Assembly: GCA_910585385.1 (NCBI GenBank)
Contig: CAJUDV010000034.1
Coordinates: forward strand, 1 to 22,448
Source: an uncultured Oscillibacter sp.
Lineage (GTDB): Bacteria; Bacillota; Clostridia; Oscillospirales; Oscillospiraceae
Reading direction: 5' to 3'
Length of the DNA: 22,448 nucleotides
A program made the translations under genes and the position numbers. Positions 1-7,515 of this stretch are shown here, piece after piece (position 1 is the stretch's first letter; each line of letters begins with the position of its first letter). Below the pieces are notes generated by a model that had not been told where the DNA came from, did not search any database, and was given only the letters and a program-made list of their open reading frames with translations.

Positions 1-1587
1 ACCATCGCCATCCAGTCCTCCTCCGCCATGACGGTGATGCTGGTGGGCCTGGTGAACTCCGGCGTCATGGAGATCGGCCAGACCATTGGCGTGATCATGG
101 GCTCCAACATCGGCACCACGCTGACGGCGTGGATTCTCTCCCTGACGGGCATTGAGAGCGAGAGCGTCCTGGTCAGCATGCTCAAGCCGGAGAACTTCTC
201 CCCCCTGCTGGCCCTGGCGGGCGTGGTTCTCATCATGGGCTCCAAAAAACAGCGGCGGCGCGACATCGGCCGCATCCTGGTGGGGTTCTCCATTCTGATG
301 TACGGCATGGAGCTGATGAAAAACTCCGTCAGCCCTCTGGCGGATATGCCGGAGTTCTCCCAGATCCTGACGGCTTTCCGAAATCCCCTGCTGGGCGTGC
401 TGGTGGGGGCGGTGTTCACCGGCGTCATCCAGTCCTCCTCCGCGTCGGTGGGCATTTTGCAGGCTTTGGCCATCACCGGCTCCATCACTTATGGCATTGC
501 CATTCCCATCATCATGGGTCAGAACATCGGCACCTGCGTCACCGCCCTCATCAGTTCCATCGGTGTGAACCGCAACGCCAAGCGGGTGTCCGTGATCCAC
601 ATCTCCTTCAACATCATCGGCACCGCGGCGGGGCTGATTCTGTTCTTCGGCGGGGATATGCTCCTCCACTACGCGTTTATGGACCTGCCCGTGGGGGCCG
701 TGGGCATCGCCTTCTGCCACACGGTGTTCAACGTCTTTACCACGGTATTGCTGCTGCCCTTCTCCCGCCAGCTGGAACGGCTGGCGCGGAGACTGGTCAG
801 CGAGGAGACCAAGGCGGAGGAGTTCGCCTTCCTGGACCCCCTGCTGCTGCGGACGCCGGGCGTTGCCATCAGCGAGTGCGCCGCCATGACCAACCGCATG
901 GGCGCCCTGGCCCGGGAGAACCTGCTGCTGTCCATCCGGCAGCTGTCGGACTTCTCCGATACCCGGGAGAATCAGATTGTTGAAAACGAGGACAAGCTGG
1001 ACATCTACGAGGACCGGCTGGGGAGCTATCTGGTGCAGGTCTCCCAGCACGGCGTGTCCATGGACGACATCCGCACCGTCTCCCGCCTGCTCCACGCCAT
1101 CGGCGACTTTGAGCGCATCGGCGACCACGCCCTGAATCTCCAGGACTCCGCCCGGGAGCTCCATGAGCGGGGCCTCACCTTCTCCGGGCCCGCCGAGGCG
1201 GAGCTGCAAGTTCTGATCTCCGCCCTGGAGGATATTCTGGAGGCGTCGCTGAACTGCTTCACCGCCGCCGACGCCGGCGCCGCCCAGGCCATTGAGCCCC
1301 TGGAGGAGACCATTGACCAGCTGGTTGAGGAGATCCGCCGGCGGCATATCGCCCGTCTCCAGACCGGGTCCTGCACAATTCAGCTGGGCTTTATCCTCAA
1401 TGACCTGCTGGGCAATTTTGAGCGGGTCAGCGATCACTGCTCCAACATCGCCGTCAGCGTCATCGAGGAAATGAACGGCGGCGTCAGCCGCCACGCCTAC
1501 CTCCACGAGCTCACCTCTGAGGACGGTTTTTCCTCCACCCTGCGCTCCGACCTGGGCAAGTACCGCCTGCCTGAGGAGACCGCTTAG
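1..1587 (+). CDS. Na/Pi cotransporter family protein with C-terminal PhoU-like domain (5' truncated)
   Basis: This is a sodium-dependent phosphate symporter of the NptA/PNaS type, acting in the cytoplasmic membrane. The reading frame is already open at base 1, so the true start lies outside the window. The visible 528 residues begin inside the first of two family repeats: the QSSSA motif appears at residues 5-9 and again near residue 144, and each is followed by a GxNIGT motif. About six hydrophobic segments follow, up to residue ~260. From ~290 onward the protein is helical and soluble, with two PhoU-like helical repeats containing the ERIGDH and ERVSDHC motifs. Such tails are common in this family and are thought to regulate transport. 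A strong terminator follows directly, so it is the last gene of its transcript. I am confident of the family; the exact substrate is inferred. Confidence 0.9.
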   Translation, partial: TIAIQSSSAMTVMLVGLVNSGVMEIGQTIGVIMGSNIGTTLTAWILSLTGIESESVLVSMLKPENFSPLLALAGVVLIMGSKKQRRRDIGRILVGFSILMYGMELMKNSVSPLADMPEFSQILTAFRNPLLGVLVGAVFTGVIQSSSASVGILQALAITGSITYGIAIPIIMGQNIGTCVTALISSIGVNRNAKRVSVIHISFNIIGTAAGLILFFGGDMLLHYAFMDLPVGAVGIAFCHTVFNVFTTVLLLPFSRQLERLARRLVSEETKAEEFAFLDPLLLRTPGVAISECAAMTNRMGALARENLLLSIRQLSDFSDTRENQIVENEDKLDIYEDRLGSYLVQVSQHGVSMDDIRTVSRLLHAIGDFERIGDHALNLQDSARELHERGLTFSGPAEAELQVLISALEDILEASLNCFTAADAGAAQAIEPLEETIDQLVEEIRRRHIARLQTGSCTIQLGFILNDLLGNFERVSDHCSNIAVSVIEEMNGGVSRHAYLHELTSEDGFSSTLRSDLGKYRLPEETA

Positions 1588-1607
1588 CGGACAAGCCCTG
1601 CCCGCAT

Positions 1608-1642
1608 CCCCGGAGACGGTTCTGTCTCCGGGGACGTTTTTT
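1608..1642 (+). terminator. Rho-independent terminator after the Na/Pi cotransporter
   Basis: A perfect 10-bp stem (CCCCGGAGAC with GTCTCCGGGG) closes a 6-base loop and is followed within three bases by six T residues. It lies 21 bases after the symporter stop codon. Confidence 0.9.
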
Positions 1643-1707
1643 CGCGGTGCGCATAAATCCGCCTCCCGGTGGAATCCTGTGTTTATTATCGAATAGGAGG
1701 AACTTCC

Positions 1708-2322
1708 ATGTCTGTGGACTTCAAAAGCAGCGAGACGCTGAAAAACCTGATGCGGGCCTTTGCCGGGGAGAGCCAGGCCCGAAACCGCTACACCTTCGCC
1801 GCCGGGCTCTGCCGGCAGCAGAAGATGCAGGTGCTGGAGGATGTCTTCACCTTCACCGCCAACCAGGAGAAGGAACACGCCGAGATCTTCTACAACCACA
1901 TGAAGGAGCTGGCGGGCGAGACCGTCCACATCGACGGCGGCTACCCGGTGGACATCACCAACGACATTCTCCAGCTGCTGCGCCGGGCCCAGCACAACGA
2001 GTTTGAAGAGCACGACCCGGTGTACAAGGACTTCGCGGACACCGCCCAAAAGGAGGGCTTTCCCAAGGTGGCGGCCTCCTTCCGCCAGATCGCCGAGATC
2101 GAAAAGACCCACGGAAACCGCTTCGCGTATCTTGCGGACCTGCTGGAGCAGGGGCGGCTGTTCTCCGGCCAGGGCAAGACCGCCTGGATGTGCCTGAACT
2201 GCGGCTATATCTACGAGGGCGCCGAGGCCCCCAAGCTCTGCCCCGTGTGCGAGCACGACCAGGGCTACTATATCCGGCTGGACATGGCCCCTTACGGCGG
2301 CGCCCAGGTCCTGGGGAAGTGA
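1708..2322 (+). CDS. Rubrerythrin
   Basis: Rubrerythrin is a cytoplasmic non-haem di-iron peroxidase that reduces hydrogen peroxide in anaerobes, taking electrons from rubredoxin or similar carriers. The 204 residues hold an N-terminal ferritin-like four-helix domain with the expected Glu and EKEH/EKTH iron ligands (for example FAGESQARNRY near residue 21). The C-terminal rubredoxin-like domain has two CxxC pairs (CLNCGY and CPVC). The frame is open further upstream to an ATG at 1669. I chose 1708 because AGGAGG sits at 1695-1700, seven bases before it, and because the family N-terminus fits. A rubredoxin at 10014 is a plausible electron donor. A 50-residue gene follows within 8 bases. Confidence 0.95.
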   Translation: MSVDFKSSETLKNLMRAFAGESQARNRYTFAAGLCRQQKMQVLEDVFTFTANQEKEHAEIFYNHMKELAGETVHIDGGYPVDITNDILQLLRRAQHNEFEEHDPVYKDFADTAQKEGFPKVAASFRQIAEIEKTHGNRFAYLADLLEQGRLFSGQGKTAWMCLNCGYIYEGAEAPKLCPVCEHDQGYYIRLDMAPYGGAQVLGK

Positions 2323-2329
2323 GGCCCGC

Positions 2330-2482
2330 ATGACCACCATCAGTCCAAAAGTCCGCTCCCAGTTTGACTCCCTGTCCCCCGCCCTGCAAAACGCCATCCT
2401 GGCCAAAAACGTCAGCATCAACACCCTCTATGACCTTATCGGCGTACTGGATGAGATCATCCGGGAGGCGGAAGCGCAGTAA
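2330..2482 (+). CDS. Hypothetical 50-residue protein downstream of rubrerythrin
   Basis: This short frame encodes 50 residues, starting MTTISPKVRS and ending EIIREAEAQ. It begins 8 bases after the rubrerythrin stop, with only a weak GTGAGG ribosome site overlapping that stop, so it is probably translated by coupling. The sequence is predicted to be largely helical (QFDSLSPALQNAILAKNV, then LYDLIGVLDEIIREAE) and has no membrane segment or metal-binding motif. I do not recognise a family. Its position suggests co-expression with the oxidative-stress gene; a function cannot be named. It could be a chance frame, but the codon use resembles the neighbours. Confidence 0.6.
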   Translation: MTTISPKVRSQFDSLSPALQNAILAKNVSINTLYDLIGVLDEIIREAEAQ

Positions 2483-2508
2483 TTCTCCCTCCGGAGCACC
2501 AAGATACA

Positions 2509-2540
2509 GCCGGCCCTGACATTCACATGTCAGGGCCGGC
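2509..2540. repeat. Perfect 13-bp inverted repeat
   Basis: GCCGGCCCTGACA and its exact complement are separated by six bases. Neither side carries a T-run, so it is not a classical intrinsic terminator, although it could still stop transcription from rubrerythrin or act as an RNA 3' end. Confidence 0.7.
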
Positions 2541-2549
2541 GTCTCGCAG

Positions 2550-2635
2550 GGGACAGCCCAAGCATGGCCGCAGGCCATAGGGAAACGCCGCTGTGCGGAA
2601 AGGCAGGCATTCTGCGGGCTCCCTGTCCGCAGCGA
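2550..2635. other. Structured intergenic stretch with nested hairpins
   Basis: An outer stem can form between GGACAGCCC at the left and GGGC...CTGTCC at the right. Inside lie the small hairpins ATGGCC-GCA-GGCCAT and CCGC-TGT-GCGG, and CTGCGG can alternatively pair with CCGCAG. No convincing reading frame runs through it. It may be a dispersed palindromic repeat or a small RNA; I do not recognise a class. Confidence 0.4.
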
Positions 2636-2650
2636 AACCGCCCCAGTAGG

Positions 2651-2700
2651 AAAACCGCAATTCCGCGGAGGAACCCCTTTGAGCGTTCCTCCGCGGAATT
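2651..2700 (-). terminator. Likely terminator of degV (long hairpin)
   Basis: A perfect 16-bp inverted repeat (2659-2674 with 2685-2700) lies 51 bases beyond the degV stop. On the minus strand it is followed by GCGG and then four T residues. The strength of the stem supports termination, although the T-run is short and offset. Confidence 0.6.
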
Positions 2701-2751
2701 GTCTATGATACCTTATTTTTACCTCTCCGGCCTCCGCCTCGGCAAGGGCGC

Positions 2752-3597
2752 TCAATACCCGATGATAAGCCCCTTCTCCATGGCGTAAAAACTGGTGAGG
2801 CCCCGGCAGGAGATGATGTCCACGCTTTTCACCGGCAGAGCCTCCTGAATGACCTGCTTCAGCTTCAGCGCGCCGGGGAGGTTCTCGCAGTGGGAGATCA
2901 CCACCCGGGCTCCGGTACAGTCCTTGCTGGCCCCCATGAGGGCGGCGATGGCCTTGCAGGTCTTGGCCTCTCCCCGGGCCTTGTCGGCCACGTGAATGGT
3001 GCCCTGGGGCGTGGCGTCGGCGATGACGTGGATGCCCAGGGAGTGGAGCAGATTGCCAACCAGCGGCCGCATACGGCCGTTTTTGATGAGATTGTCGAAA
3101 TTCTCCAGGGTGAAGCAGGTCCGCAGAGCCGCCTGGTACAGCCGCAGCTGGTCGCAGATGTCCTCAAAGGCGTCCTCCGCCGCGTCCTTCATCAGGGCGA
3201 TGGCCCGGTGGATCAGCAGCGCCATGGCCCCGGCGGTGGCCTTGGAGTCGATGACGCAGATCTTCTTCTCCGGATGCTCCTCCAGCACCATGTCCCGGCC
3301 CATTACGGCGGCGTTGTAGGTGCCGGAGAGGTTGGCGGAGATGGTGAAGCACACCGTGCAGTCCCCGGCCTCAAAGGCCCTGGCAAAGGCCGCCGGAGAG
3401 GGACATGCCGTGGAGGCCGCCGCCTTCTCCGCCGCCATGGCCGCCAGCAGGTCGGGGATCACCAGATCATCGTTGTCGATGAACTCCCGCTCCCCCACCT
3501 GAATGCGCAGGGGGACGGTCTCAAACCGAACGGGGCTGTCCTGGAAGGACGCCATTCGCAGATCACAGCTGCTGTCACTCACAACGTTCCAAATCAT
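2752..3597 (-). CDS. DegV family fatty-acid-binding protein
   Basis: DegV proteins bind a fatty acid. In Firmicutes many serve as FakB subunits, presenting it to the FakA kinase so that exogenous fatty acids enter phospholipid synthesis. The 281 residues match the usual length. The N-terminal DegV domain has the VVSDSSCDL start, the ligand-contacting serines of STACPSPA (62-69) and NLSGTY (89-94). The C-terminal domain carries the LKNGRM-like motif (here LIKNGRMRP). The frame extends 12 codons further upstream, but AAGGAG at 3604-3609 points to the ATG at 3597. A consensus promoter precedes it and a long hairpin follows, so it is monocistronic. No fakA is in the window. Confidence 0.9.
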   Translation of the reverse strand: MIWNVVSDSSCDLRMASFQDSPVRFETVPLRIQVGEREFIDNDDLVIPDLLAAMAAEKAAASTACPSPAAFARAFEAGDCTVCFTISANLSGTYNAAVMGRDMVLEEHPEKKICVIDSKATAGAMALLIHRAIALMKDAAEDAFEDICDQLRLYQAALRTCFTLENFDNLIKNGRMRPLVGNLLHSLGIHVIADATPQGTIHVADKARGEAKTCKAIAALMGASKDCTGARVVISHCENLPGALKLKQVIQEALPVKSVDIISCRGLTSFYAMEKGLIIGY

Positions 3598-3641
3598 AAC
3601 GCACTCCTTATAATATGGTTTTTCATACCACATTTTCTATT

Positions 3642-3670
3642 ATCATACCGCACAGGCGCCTGTTTGTCAA
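3642..3670 (-). promoter_or_regulatory. Sigma-70-type promoter of degV
   Basis: On the minus strand TTGACA (3670-3665) and TATGAT (3647-3642) are separated by exactly 17 bases. A perfect palindrome, CAGGCGCCTG (3653-3662), lies in the spacer and could be a repressor site. Confidence 0.8.
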
Positions 3671-3745
3671 TGGTAAATTGAAGTCTTGTTTCAAGCCGGC
3701 ACTCCGCCGGTTTCAAAAGAGACTCCAGCGGCGGAAAAGAAGGCC

Positions 3746-3774
3746 TTGACGGCGGAGCCGGTTGGTGTTATAGT
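3746..3774 (+). promoter_or_regulatory. Sigma-70-type promoter of the marR-MATE operon
   Basis: TTGACG (3746-3751) and TATAGT (3769-3774) are separated by 17 bases. The promoter is divergent from that of degV and lies about 50 bases before the marR start codon. Confidence 0.8.
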
Positions 3775-3781
3775 CATAATG

Positions 3782-3810
3782 GTTTTTCTAAAAACAGTTT
3801 TTTAAAAAAC
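3782..3810 (+). promoter_or_regulatory. Two tandem palindromes, probable MarR operator
   Basis: GTTTTTCTAAAAAC (3782-3795) is a near-perfect palindrome. GTTTTTTAAAAAAC (3797-3810) is a perfect one, centred 15 bp downstream. Both lie between the -10 box and the ribosome site of marR, where bound dimers would block transcription. The AT-only sites stand out in GC-rich DNA. Regulator binding is inference. Confidence 0.7.
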
Positions 3811-3825
3811 GATCGGAGGCGTCCC

Positions 3826-4278
3826 ATGCCCACTGTCACCACCCGGCTGCTGCTCTTTTCCAGACAGTTTGAACGGTTTTATGAGCATCAATTCACGCCC
3901 CTGCTGGAGCGGACCGGCCTCACCATGCGGGAGATCCACGTGCTGCTGTTTCTGGCCAACAACCCGGACTATGACACCGCCCGGGACGTGGCGGAGTACC
4001 GGGGGCTGGTGAAATCCCAAGTCTCCCAGGCGGTAGACCTGCTGGCGACCCAGGGGCTCCTCCGCAGAACCCCCGACGGGACAGACCGCCGAATGGTCCA
4101 CCTGTCCATTACGGAGGCTGGCGCGCCATTGGCCCGGGAGGCCCAAGTGATCCAGGCGGACTGCGGGCGGAGGCTCCTGGCGAATTTCTCACCGGAGGAC
4201 GAGGTCCAGTTCCGCCGCCTGCTGGAGACAGTTCTGGAAAACGGCACGCATCTTATGGAGGAGGAAGCACGGCCATGA
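3826..4278 (+). CDS. MarR family transcriptional regulator
   Basis: This is a 150-residue winged-helix repressor of the MarR family. These act as dimers, usually on their own promoter and that of a linked transporter, and release DNA on binding small molecules or drugs. The recognition helix lies around residues 52-72 (ARDVAEYRGLVKSQVSQAVDLL). The wing carries the family hallmark DRR (87-89), followed by the strand VHLSITEAG. The start is fixed by CGGAGG six bases upstream. The stop overlaps the start of the MATE transporter in an ATGA, so the two are translationally coupled. The two palindromes at 3782-3810 are likely its own binding sites. The inducer is unknown. Confidence 0.93.
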   Translation: MPTVTTRLLLFSRQFERFYEHQFTPLLERTGLTMREIHVLLFLANNPDYDTARDVAEYRGLVKSQVSQAVDLLATQGLLRRTPDGTDRRMVHLSITEAGAPLAREAQVIQADCGRRLLANFSPEDEVQFRRLLETVLENGTHLMEEEARP

Positions 4279-5651
4279 ATCAAAAACAAGTGGACCTGGG
4301 CAGCGGTGAGGTGGGGAAACTCCTGTTCTCCCTGGCCCTGCCCACCATCACATCCCAGATTGTCAACATGCTCTACAACCTGGTGGACCGGGTGTACATC
4401 GGCCATATGCAGCCCGCGGACACCGTGGGCAAGCTGGCTCTCACCGGCGTGGGAGTGTGTCTGCCGGTAATCATGATCATCTCCGCCTTCGCGGCATTGA
4501 TGGCCATGGGCGGCGCGCCCCGGGCCTCTATTCAGGAGGGCAGGGGCAATACGGCGGAGTCCGAGCGGATCATGGGCGGCTGCCTGACGCTGCTGGCAGT
4601 CACCTCCCTGGCGCTGACGGTTATCTTCCAGCTGTTCGCGGAACCTCTGCTGCTGACCTTCGGCGCCAGCGCCAACACCATCGGCTACGCCCTGGACTAT
4701 ATGCGCATCTACTCCCTTGGCACACTGTTTGTCCAGCTGACTCTGGGGATGAACGCCTATATCACCGCCCAGGGATTCACCACCGTCAGCATGAAGACCG
4801 TGCTCATCGGGGCCGTCCTGAACACCATCCTGGACCCCATCTTCATCTTTGTCCTGGGACTGGGGGTCCGGGGCGCGGCTCTGGCCACCATCCTCTCCCA
4901 GGCGGTGTCCGCCGTGTGGGTGCTGCGTTTTCTCACCGGCAGACAGACCAAATGGCGCATCCGGAGAGAGTATCTGCGTCCCCGGGCCGCCGTGGCGCTG
5001 CCCTGCCTGGCCTTGGGCCTCTCCCCCTTTATCATGCAGTCCACGGAGAGCCTTATCGCCGTATGCTTCAACTCCTCTCTTCTGAAGTACGGCGACGACA
5101 TCGCCGTGGGGGCCATGACCGTGCTGACCAGCATCATGCAGTTCGCCATGATGCCCCTCCAGGGCCTGACCCAGGGGGCCCAGCCCATCATCAGCTACAA
5201 CTACGGCGCCCGGAAGGCCCAGCGGGTGCGGGACGCGTTCCGGGTGCTGCTGCGGTCCTGCCTCATCTACTCCATGACCATGTGGGCCCTGGTACAGCTG
5301 TTCCCCCGGGCCTTCGCCCTGATTTTCAACAACAGTCCCGAGCTGGTGGCGTATACCGCCTGGGCACTGAGGATCTACATGGCGGCCTCCGGCATCTTCG
5401 GCGTGCAAATCGCCTGCCAGCAGACCTTTGTGGCCCTGGGAAACGCGAAGACGTCGCTGTTTCTGGCGGTGCTGCGGAAGATCATTCTGCTGATCCCGCT
5501 GATCTATATTCTGCCCCATTTCTTCGCTGACAAGGTCTTTGCCGTGTTTCTGGCGGAACCGGTGGCCGACGCCCTGGCGGTGACCACCACGGCCGTCATG
5601 TTCTCCCTGCAGTTCCGGCCCGCTATGAAGCGGCTGGAGGCGGAGACGTAG
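4275..5651 (+). CDS. MATE family efflux transporter
   Basis: This is a multidrug and toxic-compound extrusion transporter, an ion-coupled exporter in the cytoplasmic membrane. It has 458 residues, the usual size, with about twelve hydrophobic segments in two MatE halves. The first half opens with the typical LALPTITSQIVNMLYNLVDR at residues 20-39. The second half contains MMPLQGLTQGAQPIISYNYG near residues 292-311, characteristic of the NorM/DinF-like branch. Its ATG overlaps the stop of the MarR gene, so expression should be controlled by that regulator, a common arrangement for drug-inducible pumps. Substrate and coupling ion cannot be read from the sequence. Confidence 0.95.
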   Translation: MNQKQVDLGSGEVGKLLFSLALPTITSQIVNMLYNLVDRVYIGHMQPADTVGKLALTGVGVCLPVIMIISAFAALMAMGGAPRASIQEGRGNTAESERIMGGCLTLLAVTSLALTVIFQLFAEPLLLTFGASANTIGYALDYMRIYSLGTLFVQLTLGMNAYITAQGFTTVSMKTVLIGAVLNTILDPIFIFVLGLGVRGAALATILSQAVSAVWVLRFLTGRQTKWRIRREYLRPRAAVALPCLALGLSPFIMQSTESLIAVCFNSSLLKYGDDIAVGAMTVLTSIMQFAMMPLQGLTQGAQPIISYNYGARKAQRVRDAFRVLLRSCLIYSMTMWALVQLFPRAFALIFNNSPELVAYTAWALRIYMAASGIFGVQIACQQTFVALGNAKTSLFLAVLRKIILLIPLIYILPHFFADKVFAVFLAEPVADALAVTTTAVMFSLQFRPAMKRLEAET

Positions 5652-5740
5652 GCGCCCCCGGAGGCCGGCCGCGGGCCGCCGGTTCTGAACCTGCCGGATT
5701 TTGCAGTCCTTTTGAAATCACAGTACAATCCCATAGACAA

Positions 5741-5776
5741 ACAAGCCGGGCGGTCTCTTGTGAGGCCGTCCGGTTT
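5741..5776 (+). terminator. Possible terminator hairpin after the MATE gene
   Basis: AGCCGGGCGGTCTC can pair with GAGGCCGTCCGGTT, including some G-T wobbles, around a four-base loop. Only TTTCC follows directly, with TTTTT slightly further on. It is plausible but weak as an intrinsic terminator. Confidence 0.45.
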
Positions 5777-5859
5777 CCATAAATATTTTTCAGAAAATTC
5801 CCCTGAGGTCCATTTTCCCCAGGACAAAAATGTGATACTATAGAGAAAAACAGGAGAGG

Positions 5860-6873
5860 ATGAGGCACATGCGGGAGTGTCTGCGGAAAATTGTCCACGC
5901 CCTGAAGGGCGGCACGCCGGCGGAGCTGGTAGTCGTGACAGAGGCCAGCGGCTCCACCCCCCGGGGGGCCGGGGCGCTGATGGCGGTGTTTCCCGGAGGA
6001 CGGTTCCTGGGGACCATCGGCGGCGGCAATGTGGAATACGAGGCCCAGCGGCTGGCCGCGGAGCTGCTGGAGAGGGGCGGCTCCGCCCTGCGGCGCTTCC
6101 GCTTTGTCCAGGGGGACGCCGCCAGTTTGGGCATGGTCTGCGGCGGCGATGTGGCGGTGCGGTTTCAATACCTCCCCGCCGGGGACAGGCGCGTCGTTGC
6201 CGTCCTGCGCGACCTGATGGAGGCCTCCGCCGGAAATCTGGACACCTGGCTGGTGCTGAATCTCCAGGAGGACCATGCCGTCATGGGTGCGGCGGACCGA
6301 AACGGCTCCCGGCATCTGGACAGCCCGCCGGCGGGCTTGTCCGCCCTGCTGCAAAACCGGACCGTCCTCTCGGAGGGCTGGCTGGCCGTCCCCGTGGTGC
6401 GGGCGGGACGGGTCTATATCTTCGGCGGCGGACACGTCTCCCGGGCCCTGGTTCCCGCCGCCGCCGCCGCGGGCTTCCGCCCGGTGGTCTATGACGACCG
6501 GCCCGAGTTCGCCGACCCCGCCCTCTTCCCTCAGGCGGAGTCCGTCCTCAGCGGGGACTTCACCAAAATCGGGGAGAAGATCACCCTGACGGCGGACGAC
6601 TACGTGGTCATCATGACCCGGGGCCACCAGGCGGACTACGAGGTGTTGGAGCAAACCCTCCGCAGCGGTGTGAAATACCTGGGCTGCATCGGCTCCAGGA
6701 GAAAGCTGACCCTGTGCCGGGAGCGTCTGCTGGCGGCGGGCTTCACGGCGGAGGAATACGCCGCCGTCCACGCCCCCATCGGGCTCCCCATCGGCGCGGA
6801 GACGCCGGAGGAGATCGCGGTGTCCGTGACGGCCCAGCTCATCGCCGTCCGGGCGGGGCTGTCCGGCACCTGA
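5860..6873 (+). CDS. XdhC/CoxI family molybdenum-enzyme maturation protein
   Basis: XdhC proteins bind the molybdenum cofactor, aid its sulfuration and hand it to xanthine-dehydrogenase-type hydroxylases. The 337 residues contain both family domains. The N-terminal XdhC/CoxI domain has GSTPRGAGALM (31-41), GTIGGGNVE (51-59) and the conserved Cys in GMVCGG (91-96). The C-terminal Rossmann-like domain has VYIFGGGHVSRAL (185-197), GCIGSRRK (275-282) and the IGLPIGAETPEEIAVS block (307-322). The start is uncertain by three codons: ATG 5860 has AGGAG only three bases away, while ATG 5869 has GAGG nine bases away and fits the family better. No molybdenum hydroxylase subunit lies in the window, so its client is elsewhere. 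Confidence 0.92.
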   Translation: MRHMRECLRKIVHALKGGTPAELVVVTEASGSTPRGAGALMAVFPGGRFLGTIGGGNVEYEAQRLAAELLERGGSALRRFRFVQGDAASLGMVCGGDVAVRFQYLPAGDRRVVAVLRDLMEASAGNLDTWLVLNLQEDHAVMGAADRNGSRHLDSPPAGLSALLQNRTVLSEGWLAVPVVRAGRVYIFGGGHVSRALVPAAAAAGFRPVVYDDRPEFADPALFPQAESVLSGDFTKIGEKITLTADDYVVIMTRGHQADYEVLEQTLRSGVKYLGCIGSRRKLTLCRERLLAAGFTAEEYAAVHAPIGLPIGAETPEEIAVSVTAQLIAVRAGLSGT

Positions 6874-6877
6874 CATC

Positions 6878-6907
6878 TTGCCAAGCTCCACAAAGCCGTG
6901 GTATAAT
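6878..6907 (+). promoter_or_regulatory. Promoter of the dCMP deaminase gene
   Basis: TTGCCA (6878-6883) and a perfect TATAAT (6902-6907) are separated by 18 bases. They lie about 50 bases before the start codon and just after the xdhC-like stop. Confidence 0.65.
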
Positions 6908-6956
6908 TGACAAGCAGAATCATTCAAATTTCACATAGAGAGACGGAGGGCTGTCC

Positions 6957-7457
6957 ATGAAGCGCATCAGCAAGGAAAACTACTACCTGGACATCGCGGA
7001 GACCGTGCTGGAACGGGCCACCTGCCTGCGCCGGGTCTACGGAGCCATCATCGTGAAAAACGACGAGATCATCGCCACCGGCTACAACGGCGCCCCCCGG
7101 GGCCGGGCCAACTGCGTGGATCTGGGCTACTGCTCCCGGGAGGCCATGCGGGTTCCCCGGGGCGAACGGTACGAGCTGTGCCGCAGCGTCCACGCCGAGG
7201 CCAACGCCATCATCTCCGCCGCGCGGCGGGACACCGTGGGCGGCACGCTGTACCTGGTAGGCCGGGACGCCCGAACCGGCGCGCTCCTCCCCGACGCCAC
7301 CTCCTGCTCTATGTGCCGGCGGCTTGTGATCAACGCAGGGCTGGAGAAGGTGGTCATCCGCCGCACAGAGACCGAATTTGAGGCCGTGGACGTGGAGGAG
7401 TGGATCGCCCAGGACGACCTGCTGGTCCCTCCGGAGGAGGTCCCGGACCTGCCCTGA
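6957..7457 (+). CDS. Deoxycytidylate (dCMP) deaminase, ComEB-like
   Basis: This zinc enzyme deaminates dCMP to dUMP, feeding dTMP synthesis; the Bacillus homologue is ComEB. The 166 residues show the cytidine/deoxycytidylate deaminase fold. The zinc ligand His79 and catalytic Glu81 lie in SVHAEANAI, and zinc ligands Cys117 and Cys120 lie in SCSMC. The N-terminal GYNGAPRG (42-49) is typical of dCMP deaminases as opposed to cytidine deaminases. Cys53, Cys59 and Cys75 flank the HAE region, as in enzymes with additional metal binding. GGAGG precedes the ATG by eight bases, and a separate promoter lies upstream. No competence genes are adjacent, so a housekeeping nucleotide role is most likely. 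Confidence 0.93.
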   Translation: MKRISKENYYLDIAETVLERATCLRRVYGAIIVKNDEIIATGYNGAPRGRANCVDLGYCSREAMRVPRGERYELCRSVHAEANAIISAARRDTVGGTLYLVGRDARTGALLPDATSCSMCRRLVINAGLEKVVIRRTETEFEAVDVEEWIAQDDLLVPPEEVPDLP

Positions 7458-7515
7458 CGGCAGAGGCGGCGCCATCAGGCCACCGCCTGCCGAAAATTCG
7501 CCGGGAGAACGCGGC

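Noticed and set aside
1684..1689. TATTAT as -10 box of rubrerythrin
   Set aside because: Transcription would begin at the ribosome site itself, leaving too short a leader, and no -35 box matches.
1669..1707. 13-codon N-terminal extension of rubrerythrin
   Set aside because: The ATG at 1669 has no ribosome site and would place AGGAGG inside the coding sequence; rubrerythrins start near MSVDFKSS.
3969..5519. Open frame of 516 codons on the minus strand opposite marR and the MATE gene
   Set aside because: His/Gln/Gly-rich low-complexity translation without ribosome site; a shadow of the real genes.
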